Shown here: one piece after another, positions 1 to 9,235 of the stretch
How positions within the stretch are numbered: position 1 is the first letter of the stretch
Layout: the number at the start of each line of letters is the position of its first letter
Assembly (NCBI RefSeq): GCF_900188435.1
Contig: NZ_FYFA01000001.1
Coordinates: forward strand, 558,001-622,000
DNA from: Marinobacter sp. es.048
GTDB lineage: Bacteria; Pseudomonadota; Gammaproteobacteria; Pseudomonadales; Oleiphilaceae
Direction of reading: 5' to 3'
DNA: 64,000 nucleotides
Notes under the pieces: model-generated
Told to the model about the DNA's origin: nothing
The model's database searches: none
Seen by the model: the letters and a program-made list of their open reading frames with translations, nothing else
Made by a program: the position numbers and the translations under genes

Positions 1-82
1 CCGTGCCCGTATGGCCACTGCCAACGGTCGCAAGGTTATTTCCCGTCGTCGTGCCAAGGGCCGCGCACGTCTGTCCGCGTAA
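1..82 (+). CDS. rpmH: Ribosomal protein bL34, 3' end (partial)
   Basis: Only the C-terminal 26 codons are in the window, ending at the TAA at 80-82. The visible residues include MATANGRKVISRRRAKGR and end in LSA, the strongly basic tail typical of bL34, a small 50S subunit protein. rnpA starts 14 bases downstream, the near-universal rpmH-rnpA arrangement. In pseudomonad-type chromosomes dnaA and the origin lie on the other side of rpmH, so the window edge probably sits beside oriC (inference). The start and promoter are outside the window. Confidence 0.95.
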   Translation, partial: RARMATANGRKVISRRRAKGRARLSA

Positions 83-96
83 GCTCTGATTGCCTG

Positions 97-504
97 ATGA
101 AGGCTTTGAGTTTCCCGAAATCACATCGTCTTTTGCGACCTGCTGATTACGGCAAAGTCTTCAACGACGTGCAGCTGAAAGTTCCGCACCGGAATTTTCT
201 GATCCTGGCAACACCGAACAACCTCGGTCACGCCAGGATCGGTTTGATCTTCTCGAAGAAGAACCTCAAGCTTGCCGTCCAGAGAAACCGGATAAAACGA
301 CAGGTCAGAGAAAGCTTTCGGCACCAGACGGACCTGCCGGGTGTCGATCTTGTGGTTCTGGGACGGCAGGGACTGGTTTCCCTGGACAACCATTTGGTGC
401 GCGCAGCCATGGACGACCTCTGGCGCCGTCTCAGGAAAAAGTACGCTCAATCTCAGCCATCCCGGGCAGCAACATCCGAACCTGCCGGTCGAGGAACGGG
501 TTAA
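97..504 (+). CDS. rnpA: Ribonuclease P protein component
   Basis: This 135-aa basic protein binds the RNase P RNA and helps it remove the 5' leader of pre-tRNAs. The family signature is visible as [20 protein letters not shown] followed by [10 protein letters not shown], the conserved RNR-type basic helix at about residues 48-74. The N-terminus ([17 protein letters not shown]) is also typical. It lies between rpmH and yidD, and its TAA overlaps the yidD ATG by one base, suggesting translational coupling. The C-terminal tail after residue 115 is low-complexity and poorly conserved, which is usual for the family. Confidence 0.97.
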   Translation: MKALSFPKSHRLLRPADYGKVFNDVQLKVPHRNFLILATPNNLGHARIGLIFSKKNLKLAVQRNRIKRQVRESFRHQTDLPGVDLVVLGRQGLVSLDNHLVRAAMDDLWRRLRKKYAQSQPSRAATSEPAGRGTG

Positions 505-797
505 TGCGCAAGCTTCTGCTTTTGCCCATCCGCTTCTACCAGTACGCAATCAGTCCCCTGATGGCCAGTCACTGCCGCCACTATCCCACCTGCTCACAAT
601 ACGCCGTTGAAGCCATAACCCATCATGGCGCGCTTAAAGGATTATTTCTCGCGATCCGGCGTCTGTTAAGGTGTCATCCCTGGGCCGAAGGCGGTTATGA
701 TCCTGTACCGGGAACAACAGACCCCCGGGTTCAGGAAACGGCAACAACCTGCGTACACGCTGATCATTCCCATACAACAACCCAGACCAGACAGTAA
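504..797 (+). CDS. yidD: Membrane protein insertion efficiency factor YidD
   Basis: This 97-aa protein belongs to the YidD family, which assists YidC-dependent insertion of inner membrane proteins at the cytoplasmic face of the membrane. The family core is clear: [20 protein letters not shown], then [12 protein letters not shown] and the RLLRCHPW segment, with the conserved cysteines and a GGYDPVP ending. The start overlaps the rnpA stop by one base. About 20 residues after GGYDPVP look non-conserved, slightly longer than the usual ~85 aa. yidC begins five bases after its stop. Confidence 0.95.
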   Translation: MRKLLLLPIRFYQYAISPLMASHCRHYPTCSQYAVEAITHHGALKGLFLAIRRLLRCHPWAEGGYDPVPGTTDPRVQETATTCVHADHSHTTTQTRQ

Positions 798-801
798 CTC
801 T

Positions 802-2517
802 ATGGATATTCAACGCATCGTATTATTTGCCGGCCTGGCTATTGTCAGTTATCTGATGGTGCTTGCCTGGAATGAGGATTACCATCAGCAGCCGCAGACG
901 GCTCAAGTCGCTGAATCGCAGCCTTCGCAAAACAACGGCAGCATGGGCAGTTCAGACGATATGGTGCTTCCGGAGGAAGGTACTGCACAGGTAGACGGTG
1001 ACGGCGAGTTCACTACACCGGAAACAGGTCAGGCTGTCGTAAGCTCAACAGAAAACAACACCACCGTCAGCGATCAGTTCATTACTGTCCGCACTGACGT
1101 GTACGACCTGCAAATTGATCGGGTAAGCGGTAACCTGGTGAAAGCCCAGTTGCTTGACTACGACGACTCCCTGAACAGCAAGGAACCGCTGACACTCCTG
1201 AACAACACGCAGAACCGTCTCTACGTTCTTGAAAGCGGTCTGATCGGTCGTGACGGTCCTGATAGCCGCAAAAACGGTTCCGCTCCCGTCTACAATGCAG
1301 ACGCCTCCAGCTATGAGCTGGCTGAGGGTGACAACCAGCTCCAGGTAAACCTGACATACACCACCGATAGCGGTGTGCAGATCACCAAGCACTACCAGTT
1401 TGAACGCGACAGCTATGAGATAGGCGTCAAGTACCTGGTTGAGAACCAGTCCGGTGAAAACTGGCAAGGCAATTTCACCGGCAAGATCGTCCGTGACCAG
1501 TCTCCAGACCCAACCTCCCAGACCAGCATGGGTATTCAGGCATTTCTTGGCCTGGTGATCAGCTCCCCGGAAGATCCCTACGAGAAATTCGATTTTGGCG
1601 ACCTGCAGGAGACCCAGATCAACCAGTCCGTCACCAACGGCTGGCTGGCCTTTCTCCAGCACTACTTCCTGTCTGCCTGGGTACCCGAACGTGACATCTC
1701 TGCCCAGTATCAGACCACACAACGTGGCCAGAACTACGTGATGGGCTTTGTCTACCCCGCCACCACAGTAGCGCCGGGCGAGACCGCCGAGATCGGTGCA
1801 CGGGCTTATGTCGGACCGAAAATCATTGAGCGTCTGGAAGCCGTGGCTCCGAACATGGACCGTACCGTTGATTTCGGCTGGCTGTTCTTTATTTCCCTGC
1901 CGCTGTTCATCATTCTGGATTGGTTCCACAGCCTTGTTGGCAACTGGGGTGTTGCCATCATCCTGCTGACGGTTCTGGTCAAGGGGGTGTTCTTCCACCT
2001 GTCCGCCACCAGTTACAAGTCCATGGCCAAAATGCGGGCGGTAGCGCCTCAGCTGACCCGGCTAAAAGAGCTCTATGGTGACGACCGACAGCGCATGTCC
2101 CAGGAAATGATGGCGCTGTACAAGCGGGAGAAGATCAATCCGCTCGGGGGCTGTCTGCCAATACTGGTGCAGATGCCCGTGTTCATCTCCCTGTACTGGG
2201 TACTGTTTGAGAGTGTCCAGCTACGCCATGCGCCATTCATGCTGTGGATTCAGGATCTGTCGGTGATGGACCCGTATTTCATCCTGCCGATTCTGATGGG
2301 CGCCAGCATGTTCCTGCAGATGAGTCTGAACCCGACGCCGCCGGATCCCATGCAGGCCAAGATCATGAAGATGATGCCGTTGATCTTCACCGTGTTCTTC
2401 CTGTGGTTCCCGGCCGGTCTGGTACTGTACTGGCTGGTAAACAACATTCTGTCCATTGCCCAGCAGTGGTACATTACCCGCAAGATCGAAGCAGAAATGG
2501 CCGGTAAAAAGCACTGA
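802..2517 (+). CDS. yidC: Membrane protein insertase YidC
   Basis: YidC inserts and folds inner membrane proteins with or without SecYEG. The start at 802 is chosen because [21 protein letters not shown] is the canonical N-terminal anchor; the frame is open upstream but that extension would overlap yidD. The product is 571 aa. It has an N-terminal TM segment (about 5-22), an acidic linker, a large periplasmic beta-domain (about 90-350) and the conserved insertase core from about 360 onwards. The core contains [19 protein letters not shown] and [20 protein letters not shown]. It is the last gene of the rpmH-rnpA-yidD-yidC cluster and is followed by a hairpin terminator. Confidence 0.97.
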   Translation: MDIQRIVLFAGLAIVSYLMVLAWNEDYHQQPQTAQVAESQPSQNNGSMGSSDDMVLPEEGTAQVDGDGEFTTPETGQAVVSSTENNTTVSDQFITVRTDVYDLQIDRVSGNLVKAQLLDYDDSLNSKEPLTLLNNTQNRLYVLESGLIGRDGPDSRKNGSAPVYNADASSYELAEGDNQLQVNLTYTTDSGVQITKHYQFERDSYEIGVKYLVENQSGENWQGNFTGKIVRDQSPDPTSQTSMGIQAFLGLVISSPEDPYEKFDFGDLQETQINQSVTNGWLAFLQHYFLSAWVPERDISAQYQTTQRGQNYVMGFVYPATTVAPGETAEIGARAYVGPKIIERLEAVAPNMDRTVDFGWLFFISLPLFIILDWFHSLVGNWGVAIILLTVLVKGVFFHLSATSYKSMAKMRAVAPQLTRLKELYGDDRQRMSQEMMALYKREKINPLGGCLPILVQMPVFISLYWVLFESVQLRHAPFMLWIQDLSVMDPYFILPILMGASMFLQMSLNPTPPDPMQAKIMKMMPLIFTVFFLWFPAGLVLYWLVNNILSIAQQWYITRKIEAEMAGKKH

Positions 2518-2539
2518 CCGGTGCCCGAACCGACCCGGC

Positions 2540-2570
2540 AAAGGCTCCTCTGTGGAGCCTTTGTTGTTTT
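2540..2570 (+). terminator. Rho-independent terminator after yidC
   Basis: A perfect 9-bp stem (2540-2548 pairing with 2554-2562, AAAGGCTCC/GGAGCCTTT) with a 5-nt TCTGT loop is followed by a T-rich tract ending in TTTT at 2570. It ends 17 bases before the mnmE start, so mnmE may depend on read-through or on a promoter inside yidC. Confidence 0.8.
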
Positions 2571-2587
2571 CAGCCTGTGGAAAAAGC

Positions 2588-3958
2588 ATGAGCCAGAGTT
2601 CTGAAACCATCACAGCCATAGCCACCGCACCCGGACAGGCCGGGGTCGGAATCGTTCGCGTGTCCGGTCCCAAGGCCCGGGCTATTGCCAGACAGATGCT
2701 TGGGTTTGAGCCCAAACCCCGTTATGCCCATTACGGCCCATTCCAAGATAGCCGGGGCGAGTTGATTGACGAGGGCATCGGGCTGTTTTTCCCTAATCCC
2801 CACTCCTTTACCGGTGAGGATGTATTCGAGCTTCAGGGCCACGGTGGCACCGTGATTCTCGATCTTCTGCTTCGGGAAGTGTGCAGCCAGGGCGCAAGAC
2901 TGGCCCGCCCCGGTGAGTTTTCCGAGCGGGCGTTTCTGAACGACAAACTGGATCTGGCCCAGGCCGAAGCGATTGCCGATCTGATCGAGAGCAGCTCGGA
3001 ACAGGCAGCGCGTTGTGCCGTTCGTTCCATGCAGGGGGTGTTCTCCCGGCAGATCGAGGATCTGGTGGACGCGGTGACCCACCTGCGGATCTACGTTGAG
3101 GCGGCGATCGATTTTCCCGAGGAGGAGATCGACTTCCTGGCCGACGGCAAGGTGGCCAGTGACCTTCAAAACCTCCTGGAGCGGCTCGGGAAAATCCTGG
3201 CCGAAGCCCAGCAGGGAACTATTCTTCGTGACGGCATGAAAGTGGTGATCGGCGGAAGGCCCAATGCCGGCAAGTCGAGTCTACTCAATGCCCTCGCCGG
3301 TCGCGAAGCGGCCATTGTTACGGCGATTGAGGGCACAACCCGTGATGTCCTGCGGGAGCACATCCACATCGATGGGATGCCCCTGCACATTATCGATACC
3401 GCCGGCCTGCGGGACAGCCCGGACGAAGTGGAACAGATCGGAATTGCCCGGGCCTGGGAGGAAATCCGTCAGGCCGATCGTATTCTTCTGATGGTGGATG
3501 CGACAACCACCGATAAAACCAGTCCCCATGAAATCTGGCCGGATTTCATCGACCAGCTACCGGCCAACGCCCCGGTGACGGTGATACGTAACAAGGTGGA
3601 CCTCTCTGGTGAACCGGTCGGCATCAGTGCCGAAGATCACCAGAGCGCGCCGGTGATCCGGTTGGCGGCAAAGTCTGCCGAGGGCCTGGACATACTCCGG
3701 GACCATCTCAAACAGTGCATGGGGTTTGCCAGCACCACAGAGGGCGGTTTTCTGGCCCGGCGCCGGCATCTGGATGCCCTGGAACGGGCCCAGACCTTGT
3801 TGATTCAGGGCCAGAGCCAGCTAGAGGGTTTTGGTGCCGGTGAGCTTCTGGCTGAAGACCTGCGTGCCGCACAGGACAGCCTGGGCGAGATCACCGGGCA
3901 TCTGACGCCTGATGAGTTATTAGGCAAGATCTTCAGCAGCTTCTGCATCGGAAAGTAA
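2588..3958 (+). CDS. mnmE: tRNA-modification GTPase MnmE (TrmE)
   Basis: MnmE acts with MnmG to install the 5-carboxymethylaminomethyl group on wobble uridine 34 of certain tRNAs. This 456-aa protein shows the N-terminal folate-binding domain ([20 protein letters not shown]), a G domain with [31 protein letters not shown] and NKVD, and the C-terminal FCIGK ending with its catalytic cysteine. The start at 2588 gives the canonical N-terminus; the upstream open frame is not conserved-looking. Its partner mnmG lies 12.7 kb away, separated by accessory genes, whereas many relatives keep the two adjacent. Confidence 0.97.
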   Translation: MSQSSETITAIATAPGQAGVGIVRVSGPKARAIARQMLGFEPKPRYAHYGPFQDSRGELIDEGIGLFFPNPHSFTGEDVFELQGHGGTVILDLLLREVCSQGARLARPGEFSERAFLNDKLDLAQAEAIADLIESSSEQAARCAVRSMQGVFSRQIEDLVDAVTHLRIYVEAAIDFPEEEIDFLADGKVASDLQNLLERLGKILAEAQQGTILRDGMKVVIGGRPNAGKSSLLNALAGREAAIVTAIEGTTRDVLREHIHIDGMPLHIIDTAGLRDSPDEVEQIGIARAWEEIRQADRILLMVDATTTDKTSPHEIWPDFIDQLPANAPVTVIRNKVDLSGEPVGISAEDHQSAPVIRLAAKSAEGLDILRDHLKQCMGFASTTEGGFLARRRHLDALERAQTLLIQGQSQLEGFGAGELLAEDLRAAQDSLGEITGHLTPDELLGKIFSSFCIGK

Positions 3959-4008
3959 TCAGAAAGTCTGTAATGAATCTCATTGACCGCAAATGATTTG
4001 CTGAATGC

Positions 4009-4041
4009 TTTATTGAGCGACCACTCAATAAAAGCTAGAGT
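4009..4041 (+). promoter_or_regulatory. Palindromic operator overlapping a putative promoter
   Basis: TTTATTGAG at 4009-4017 and CTCAATAAA at 4024-4032 form a perfect 9-bp inverted repeat with a 6-nt spacer. A possible sigma70 promoter is TTGAGC (4013-4018), a 17-nt spacer and TAGAGT (4036-4041), so the palindrome covers the -35 box. It lies 56 bases upstream of the isomerase/GST pair. The size and symmetry suit a TetR-family repressor, but no regulator gene is adjacent, so the protein is unknown. The arms are seen directly; the regulatory role is inference. Confidence 0.55.
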
Positions 4042-4088
4042 ACTGGACAGGCTACAAAACCAACTCAAACGTCCAGGACCTTTAAACA

Positions 4089-4700
4089 ATGAATCCCGAG
4101 ATCGATTACTACTTCACCTGCATTTCCCCGTTTACCTATCTTGGTCACCGGGCCCTTCTGGATACAGCCCGCACCGCGGGTGCCAGGGTCAATTTCAAAC
4201 CCGTTAAGCTGGCAAAAGTGTTTGCCAATTCCGGAGCTAAGCCCGTTCCGGATCGTCCGATCTGCCGTCAAGAATACCGTCTGCTTGAAATTGAACGGTG
4301 GGCGAGGAAACGGGATTTGCCCGTGAACCTGAAGCCCGCGCATTTTCCGACAGATCCCGGGTTGGCAGACCGTTGCGCTATTGCTCTGCAGGAAGCCGGT
4401 AAAGATGCTGGTGAATTTGTGCAGCGTGCCTTGGAAGCGTGTTGGTCCGAGGAGAGAAACATTGCCGAAGAAGCTGTGATCCGTGACATCCTGACCAGTC
4501 TGCAATTCGATGCCGAAGCCGTGCTCCGGTCAGCGGATTCATCCGCCGTTGCTGACCAGTATGATCGCAACAGTGACGAAGCCGTGGAACGGGGCGTACT
4601 GGGTGCGCCTGCCTACCTGTTGAACGGCGAGCAGTTTTGGGGGCAAGACAGGATTGAGCTGTTGGCGGAGACTCTCGACTCGCAACGCGGTGCCCAGTAA
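4089..4700 (+). CDS. 2-hydroxychromene-2-carboxylate isomerase-like (DsbA/kappa-GST fold) protein
   Basis: This 203-aa protein resembles the HCCA isomerase / kappa-class GST family, which uses a thioredoxin-like fold with a helical insertion. Visible hallmarks are the N-terminal IDYYFTCISPFTYLGHRAL (the active-site Ser-Pro-Phe region of the family), VNFKPVKLAKVF, and the C-terminal ERGVLGAPAYLLNGEQFWGQ with the cis-proline GAPA motif. HCCA isomerases act in naphthalene-type degradation, but no other aromatic catabolic genes are near, so glutathione-dependent detoxification is more likely. The stop codon overlaps the next gene's ATG by one base, indicating an operon with the GST under the upstream palindrome. 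Confidence 0.85.
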   Translation: MNPEIDYYFTCISPFTYLGHRALLDTARTAGARVNFKPVKLAKVFANSGAKPVPDRPICRQEYRLLEIERWARKRDLPVNLKPAHFPTDPGLADRCAIALQEAGKDAGEFVQRALEACWSEERNIAEEAVIRDILTSLQFDAEAVLRSADSSAVADQYDRNSDEAVERGVLGAPAYLLNGEQFWGQDRIELLAETLDSQRGAQ

Positions 4701-5401
4701 TGATTGATCTCTATTACTGGCCGACACCCAACGGCCACAAGATCACGATATTTCTGGAAGAGACCGGGCTGGACTACCGGATCCACCCTGTGGATATCAG
4801 CGCCGGAGAACAGTTCAAACCAGATTTCCTCGCCTTCTCCCCCAATAACCGTATGCCGGCCATCGTTGATAATGATCCGCCAGAGGGCAGTGAGCCTGTG
4901 AGCGTGTTTGAGTCAGGTGCCATCCTTTTGTACCTCGCAGAAAAGGCCGGCCGTTTCATGCCATTCAGTCTGCATGGCAGAAAAACGGTGCTGGAATGGC
5001 TGATGTGGCAAATGGGAGGTCTGGGGCCCATGGCCGGCCAGAATCATCATTTCGTCCAGTATGCCCCTGAGCAAATACCCTATGCGATCAGTCGATACGT
5101 CAACGAAACAAATCGTCTGTACGGCGTACTCGATACCCGTTTGAAGGGGCGGGACTGGGTTGCTGACGATTATTCCATTGCCGATATGGCCATTTACCCG
5201 TGGATCGTACCCCACGAACGACAGAGACAATTTCTGACGGACTTTCCCAACCTTGAGCGGTGGTTCCATTCGATGCAGGCGAGACCTGCAGTCAGGGCTG
5301 CTTACGAAAAAGGAGAGCCCTGGTCGAGCCGCCCGGCGGTGACTGAAGAAGGAAAAAAGCTGTTGTTTGGCCAAAAGGCCACTCGGGACAGAGAAGAATA
5401 G
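4700..5401 (+). CDS. Glutathione S-transferase family protein (YfcG/nu-class-like)
   Basis: This 233-aa protein carries an N-terminal thioredoxin-like domain (IDLYYWPTPNGHKITIFLEE, with TPNGHK as the glutathione-binding loop) and FSPNNRMPAIVD with the cis-proline. VFESGAILLYLAEK follows, then an all-alpha C-terminal domain containing DDYSIADMAIYPWI. This pattern fits the YfcG/nu-class GSTs, which act as disulfide-bond oxidoreductases using glutathione in the cytoplasm. It is translationally coupled to the isomerase-like gene. Substrate specificity cannot be read from sequence. Confidence 0.9.
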   Translation: MIDLYYWPTPNGHKITIFLEETGLDYRIHPVDISAGEQFKPDFLAFSPNNRMPAIVDNDPPEGSEPVSVFESGAILLYLAEKAGRFMPFSLHGRKTVLEWLMWQMGGLGPMAGQNHHFVQYAPEQIPYAISRYVNETNRLYGVLDTRLKGRDWVADDYSIADMAIYPWIVPHERQRQFLTDFPNLERWFHSMQARPAVRAAYEKGEPWSSRPAVTEEGKKLLFGQKATRDREE

Positions 5402-5420
5402 GCAGGGAGGAAGCCGAACC

Positions 5421-5444
5421 AAGGGAAGCCTCGAAGCTTCCCTT
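5421..5444 (+). terminator. Hairpin after the GST gene
   Basis: AAGGGAAGC (5421-5429) and GCTTCCCTT (5436-5444) form a perfect 9-bp stem with a 6-nt loop in the 67-bp gap between convergent GST and ectD. The following GTGGGTTT is only weakly T-rich, so termination efficiency is uncertain. Confidence 0.5.
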
Positions 5445-5468
5445 GTGGGTTTCACTTTGAGAACATCG

Positions 5469-6404
5469 TTAACCGGTTCTGCGCCAGTCTGCCTGACCTA
5501 CCGGTTTGAGTGCTTGGGTGTGACTGCGATTCCCCAGGAAATCCGGCCGCGGTTTGTTGCCGCAGAAAGGGGCTTGCAGCTGGTTCTCCACACTGTTGTA
5601 GACGAAAAACAGGTTGCTGCGCGGCCAGGGCGAGATATTGGCATTAGAGGCGTGGAGCGTGTTGCACTCGAAGATGATCAGCGAGCCGGCAGGGCCGGTT
5701 GGCGCTTTGATACCGTAGTCATCCGCCATGGCTGCCAGGTCCCGATTGCTGGGAACACCCAGTTCCTGTTTTTTAAGCGACGACTGATAGTTGTCCTCGG
5801 GTGTGCGGCCAACGCAGGGTACAAAGGTCTTGTGAGAACCCGGGATGAGCATCAGGGGGCCGTTGAAGGGCGTGTTGTCGGTGAGGGCGATGGAAAAGCT
5901 GACTGCCCGCATCCGTGGCATGCCGTCCTCGGCGTGCCAGGTTTCAAAATCCGAGTGCCAGTCAAAACCCTTGCCGTGGAAACCGGGTTTGAAGTTGATC
6001 CGGGACTGGTGGATGTAGGCTTCACTGCCCAGAAGCTGGCGCACCATTGCCAGAATCCTGGGATCCCGGGTCAGCCGGTCGAATCGGTCCGACAGTTCGT
6101 GAATGCCAAAAATCGAGCGGATTTCCTGCTTGCCGGGCTCGGTAATGGTGCCTTCCGAGCGCAGGATGCTTTCATCGTCCTCATAGCCCCGCAAATCCTC
6201 CCGGAACTGGCGCACGGTGGCCTGGTCGAAAAAACTGTCGAAGACCAGAAAACCGTCGCGCTCATACTGTGCCAGCTCAGTCTCACTCAGTGGTCCGTCG
6301 AATCGGTCCGAACCGCTGCTGTGCACCACGGTATCCTGACGTTCAAAGCTTTTGGTGGGGCGTTCCAGGCGGGTGGGATAAAAGTCGTCAGTACGAGTCT
6401 CCAT
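5469..6404 (-). CDS. ectD: Ectoine hydroxylase
   Basis: EctD is a non-haem Fe(II)/2-oxoglutarate dioxygenase that converts ectoine to 5-hydroxyectoine, a compatible solute for salt and heat stress. The 311-aa protein has the family signature with iron ligands H150 and D152 in FDWHSDFETWHAEDGMP and H251 in NTLHASN, plus R262 for 2-oxoglutarate. The length matches known EctD (~300-310 aa). AAGGAGG lies just upstream of the ATG. It stands alone: ectABC is not in the window, so the substrate must be made from genes elsewhere or imported. Osmotic control is plausible but no clear promoter was recognised. Confidence 0.95.
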   Translation of the reverse strand: METRTDDFYPTRLERPTKSFERQDTVVHSSGSDRFDGPLSETELAQYERDGFLVFDSFFDQATVRQFREDLRGYEDDESILRSEGTITEPGKQEIRSIFGIHELSDRFDRLTRDPRILAMVRQLLGSEAYIHQSRINFKPGFHGKGFDWHSDFETWHAEDGMPRMRAVSFSIALTDNTPFNGPLMLIPGSHKTFVPCVGRTPEDNYQSSLKKQELGVPSNRDLAAMADDYGIKAPTGPAGSLIIFECNTLHASNANISPWPRSNLFFVYNSVENQLQAPFCGNKPRPDFLGNRSHTQALKPVGQADWRRTG

Positions 6405-6523
6405 ATTCGAACCTCCTTACTTTTATTCGAGAAATCAGAACATCTCTATTTAATTCAGTTAGTTAATAACTCCGATCGGAAATGCACCGGTAAGGTGGGG
6501 TCAGGCGGGGATATTTCAAGGTC

Positions 6524-6548
6524 AAAAAAACCCGGGCTGAGGCCCGGG
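6524..6548 (-). terminator. Rho-independent terminator after the acyl-CoA dehydrogenase
   Basis: Read on the minus strand, a perfect CCCGGGC/GCCCGGG 7-bp stem (6531-6537 with 6542-6548, 4-nt loop) is followed by seven T residues (plus-strand A-run at 6524-6530). It lies 20 bases beyond the stop of the acyl-CoA dehydrogenase gene. Confidence 0.85.
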
Positions 6549-6568
6549 GATAACGTGTACCGGATACC

Positions 6569-8389
6569 CTACCCGGTGAAGGCCAGATCCTCGGCGTCGA
6601 GCTGCATCAGGTTTTTGCTGGGGCTGAGCATGCTGGTGGCGTGGCTCTGGGCCCGGGGCAGCAAACGTTCAAAATAGAACTCGGTGGTGGCGAGCTTGGC
6701 CTGGTAAAAGCCGGTGGATTCCTCACCACCGTTATCGAGTTTTTCCACAGCCACCGCAGCCTGACGCAGCCAGATATAGGCCATGGTGACGTAGCCGCTG
6801 TACATCAGGAAATCGTAGGCTGCGGAACTTACCACATCCCGGTCCTTGCGGGCCGCGAGCATGATCCGCACCGTCAGCAGATTCCACTGGCCGGTCAACT
6901 TGAGCAGCTCAAGCGCCCAAGGCCGCAGTCGTTTGTCGGTGAGATGCTTACGGGCAAAATTGGCAATGTTCAGGGTGAACTCGCGCACCGCGCCGCCCTG
7001 GGTCATCAGCAATACTTTTCGTCCCAGAAGGTCCAGCGCCTGGATACCGGTAGTGCCCTCGTAAAGGGTGGCGATGCGGGTATCCCGGACAATCTGCTCC
7101 ATACCATGTTCCCGGATGTAACCATGGCCGCCAAAAACCTGGACCCCCAGGTTAGCCGCTTCGCAGCCGAGTTCAGTGAGAAAGCCCTTCAGAATTGGCG
7201 TCAGGAAGCCGAGTTTGTCATCGTACTTTTCCGCCTTTTTATCGTCACCTTCGGTGAATCCCTCGACCATGTGATCGGCCAGCCGGGCCGCGTAATACAG
7301 CATGGCACGACCGCCTTCGGCGATGGCCTTCTGGGTCAGTAACATCCGGCGCACATCAGCATGATGGATCAGGCTGTCGGCGACCTGGTCCGGCTCTTTC
7401 TTGCCTGAGAGTGCCCGCATGGAGCGCCGATCTTTTGCATAGGCCAACGCCCACTGATAGGACAGCTCCGCCGGCCCGACGCCCTGAATGGCGGTGCCGA
7501 TGCGGGCGGTGTTCATGAAAGTGAACATGCAATTGAGCCCTTCATTCTCGGGGCCAATGAGAAAACCGGTGGCGCCATCAAAATTCAGCACACAGGTGGC
7601 CGAGGCCTTGATGCCCATTTTCTTTTCCAGGCTGCCGCAGGCGACACCGTTACGCTTACCGACGTCGCCGTTACTGTCGGGCAGGAACTTGGGTACGATA
7701 AAAAGGCTGATACCCCGGGTGCCCTTGGGGGCGTCGGGCAGACTGGCCAGCACAATATGGATAATGTTCTCGGTCAGGTCGTGGTCGCCAGAGGAGATGA
7801 AGATCTTGGTTCCGGTTAGCCGGTAGCTGCCGTCGGCTTGTGGTTCGGCTTTGGTCTTTACCTGGCCCAGATCGGTGCCACACTGGGGTTCGGTCAGGCA
7901 CATGGTGCCGGCCCAGCGGCCCTCGGTCAGTGGCGCAAGGTAGGTCTGTTTCTGGTCTTCCGTACCATGAAGGAAAATCGTGTTCATGGCCCCCAGGGAC
8001 AGCCCCGGATACATGGAGAAGGGCCAGTTGGCGGTACCCATCATTTCCTGTTTCAGCAGTCCCATGGACGCGGGAAGGCCCTGGCCGCCGTATTCCTCGG
8101 GCGCTGAGAGTCCCTGCCAGCCCCCCATGGCGTATTGCTGGTAGGCTTCCCGGTAACCGGCGGGTGTGGTGACTTCACCGTTGTCCAGTTTGCAGCCTTC
8201 TTCGTCGCCAGAGAGGTAAAGTGGGCTCAGCACCTCTTCACAAAACTTTCCGCATTCGCCGAGTATCGCGTCCACGATATCGGGCGTGGCGTTTTCACCG
8301 CTGGTCAGGGTGGCGTAATGACCCGGGTAATCGAACACCTCGTTCAGCAGGAATTTCATGTCGCGCAGGGGTGCTTTGTAAACCGGCAT
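6569..8389 (-). CDS. Acyl-CoA dehydrogenase with C-terminal extension domain (DmdC/FadE-like)
   Basis: This 606-aa flavoprotein belongs to the large acyl-CoA dehydrogenase subgroup that carries an extra C-terminal domain. The N-terminus MPVYKAPLRDMKFLLNEVFDYPGHY is diagnostic and sets the start at 8389; 83 upstream in-frame codons lack family resemblance. MCLTEPQCGTDLGQVKTKA is the FAD/substrate loop, and GGHGYIREHGMEQIVRD and YEGTTGIQALDLLGRK are conserved C-terminal motifs. Relatives oxidise medium/long-chain acyl-CoA or 3-methylmercaptopropionyl-CoA (DmdC); substrate cannot be decided here. It is a single-gene unit with its own terminator. Confidence 0.93.
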   Translation of the reverse strand: MPVYKAPLRDMKFLLNEVFDYPGHYATLTSGENATPDIVDAILGECGKFCEEVLSPLYLSGDEEGCKLDNGEVTTPAGYREAYQQYAMGGWQGLSAPEEYGGQGLPASMGLLKQEMMGTANWPFSMYPGLSLGAMNTIFLHGTEDQKQTYLAPLTEGRWAGTMCLTEPQCGTDLGQVKTKAEPQADGSYRLTGTKIFISSGDHDLTENIIHIVLASLPDAPKGTRGISLFIVPKFLPDSNGDVGKRNGVACGSLEKKMGIKASATCVLNFDGATGFLIGPENEGLNCMFTFMNTARIGTAIQGVGPAELSYQWALAYAKDRRSMRALSGKKEPDQVADSLIHHADVRRMLLTQKAIAEGGRAMLYYAARLADHMVEGFTEGDDKKAEKYDDKLGFLTPILKGFLTELGCEAANLGVQVFGGHGYIREHGMEQIVRDTRIATLYEGTTGIQALDLLGRKVLLMTQGGAVREFTLNIANFARKHLTDKRLRPWALELLKLTGQWNLLTVRIMLAARKDRDVVSSAAYDFLMYSGYVTMAYIWLRQAAVAVEKLDNGGEESTGFYQAKLATTEFYFERLLPRAQSHATSMLSPSKNLMQLDAEDLAFTG

Positions 8390-8636
8390 AGCGGAATCCT
8401 CTGTGTCTTTCTCAACAGTCTTGGGTGGGCAACCACCGTTCGTTGCCTTGTGTTTTACGCCAATACCCGGGCACTGCCATTGACGAAAAGCACCGGGCAG
8501 ACTGTCAGAATGGACAATTGGCCGAGATGACGTAGCAGAGACCGTGGATTCCGGGTAATGATCGTTAAAGAGGGTTTCGGCGTATTTCCTTGCGCCGAGG
8601 ACCCCCACATATTCCTGTTCAGAGAGTGTAAAAGTC

Positions 8637-9197
8637 ATGCAAAGCCTGTTTACTGAGATATCGAAACGCCTGTCGACACCTATACTCTGGGTATTGTTTT
8701 CGGCACTGCTGCTCAGTGGCTGTGCCAGTCCCTCGCTCGAGGACTACGCCGACCGCAAGCCAGAGCTGGTCCCTGAAGAGTTCTTTACCGGCGAACTTTC
8801 CGCCCGCGGGGTGCTCAAGAATTTTTCCGGTGAGGTGATTCGCACCTTTGATGCGGATATCAGCGCGTCATGGGATGACGAGGGCGTGGGTACACTCGAT
8901 GAGGTGTTCCGTTTCGATGACGGCGAAGTGCAGAGCCGTGTCTGGACCCTGACTCCCGCGGACGACGGCTACCATGCTGATGCCGGTGACGTGGTTGAAC
9001 CCGGAACCATGCGTTGGAGTGGCAATGCAATTCACATGAATTATGTGCTCCAGGTGGCCTATGGCGACGGTACCCTGGACGTACGCATGGATGACTGGAT
9101 GTACCTGATTACGCCCGACACGTTGATCAATCAGACCACCATGAGCAAGTGGGGAATCGACGTGGGCGAGGTGGTTCTGGTCATCCAGAAAAAGTAA
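8637..9197 (+). CDS. DUF3833 family lipoprotein
   Basis: This 186-aa protein has a lipoprotein signal peptide ending in LLLSGCAS, with the lipidated cysteine at about residue 29, so it should be membrane-anchored in the envelope. The body contains EEFFTGELSARGVLKNFSGEV, DDGEVQSRVWTL and MDDWMYLITPDTLINQTTMSKWG, matching DUF3833, a lipocalin-like family of unknown function. It is divergent from the acyl-CoA dehydrogenase and lies 38 bp upstream of the RND adaptor, so it may share a transcript with the efflux genes. Confidence 0.85.
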   Translation: MQSLFTEISKRLSTPILWVLFSALLLSGCASPSLEDYADRKPELVPEEFFTGELSARGVLKNFSGEVIRTFDADISASWDDEGVGTLDEVFRFDDGEVQSRVWTLTPADDGYHADAGDVVEPGTMRWSGNAIHMNYVLQVAYGDGTLDVRMDDWMYLITPDTLINQTTMSKWGIDVGEVVLVIQKK

Positions 9198-9235
9198 CAG
9201 ACGACTAACCTGACCCCGAAATACCTGGAAATCCT

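Noticed and set aside
8390..8638. 83-residue N-terminal extension of the acyl-CoA dehydrogenase
   Set aside because: The family's canonical N-terminus starts at the internal ATG (8389); the extension shows no recognisable domain and would overlap the divergent gene's start.
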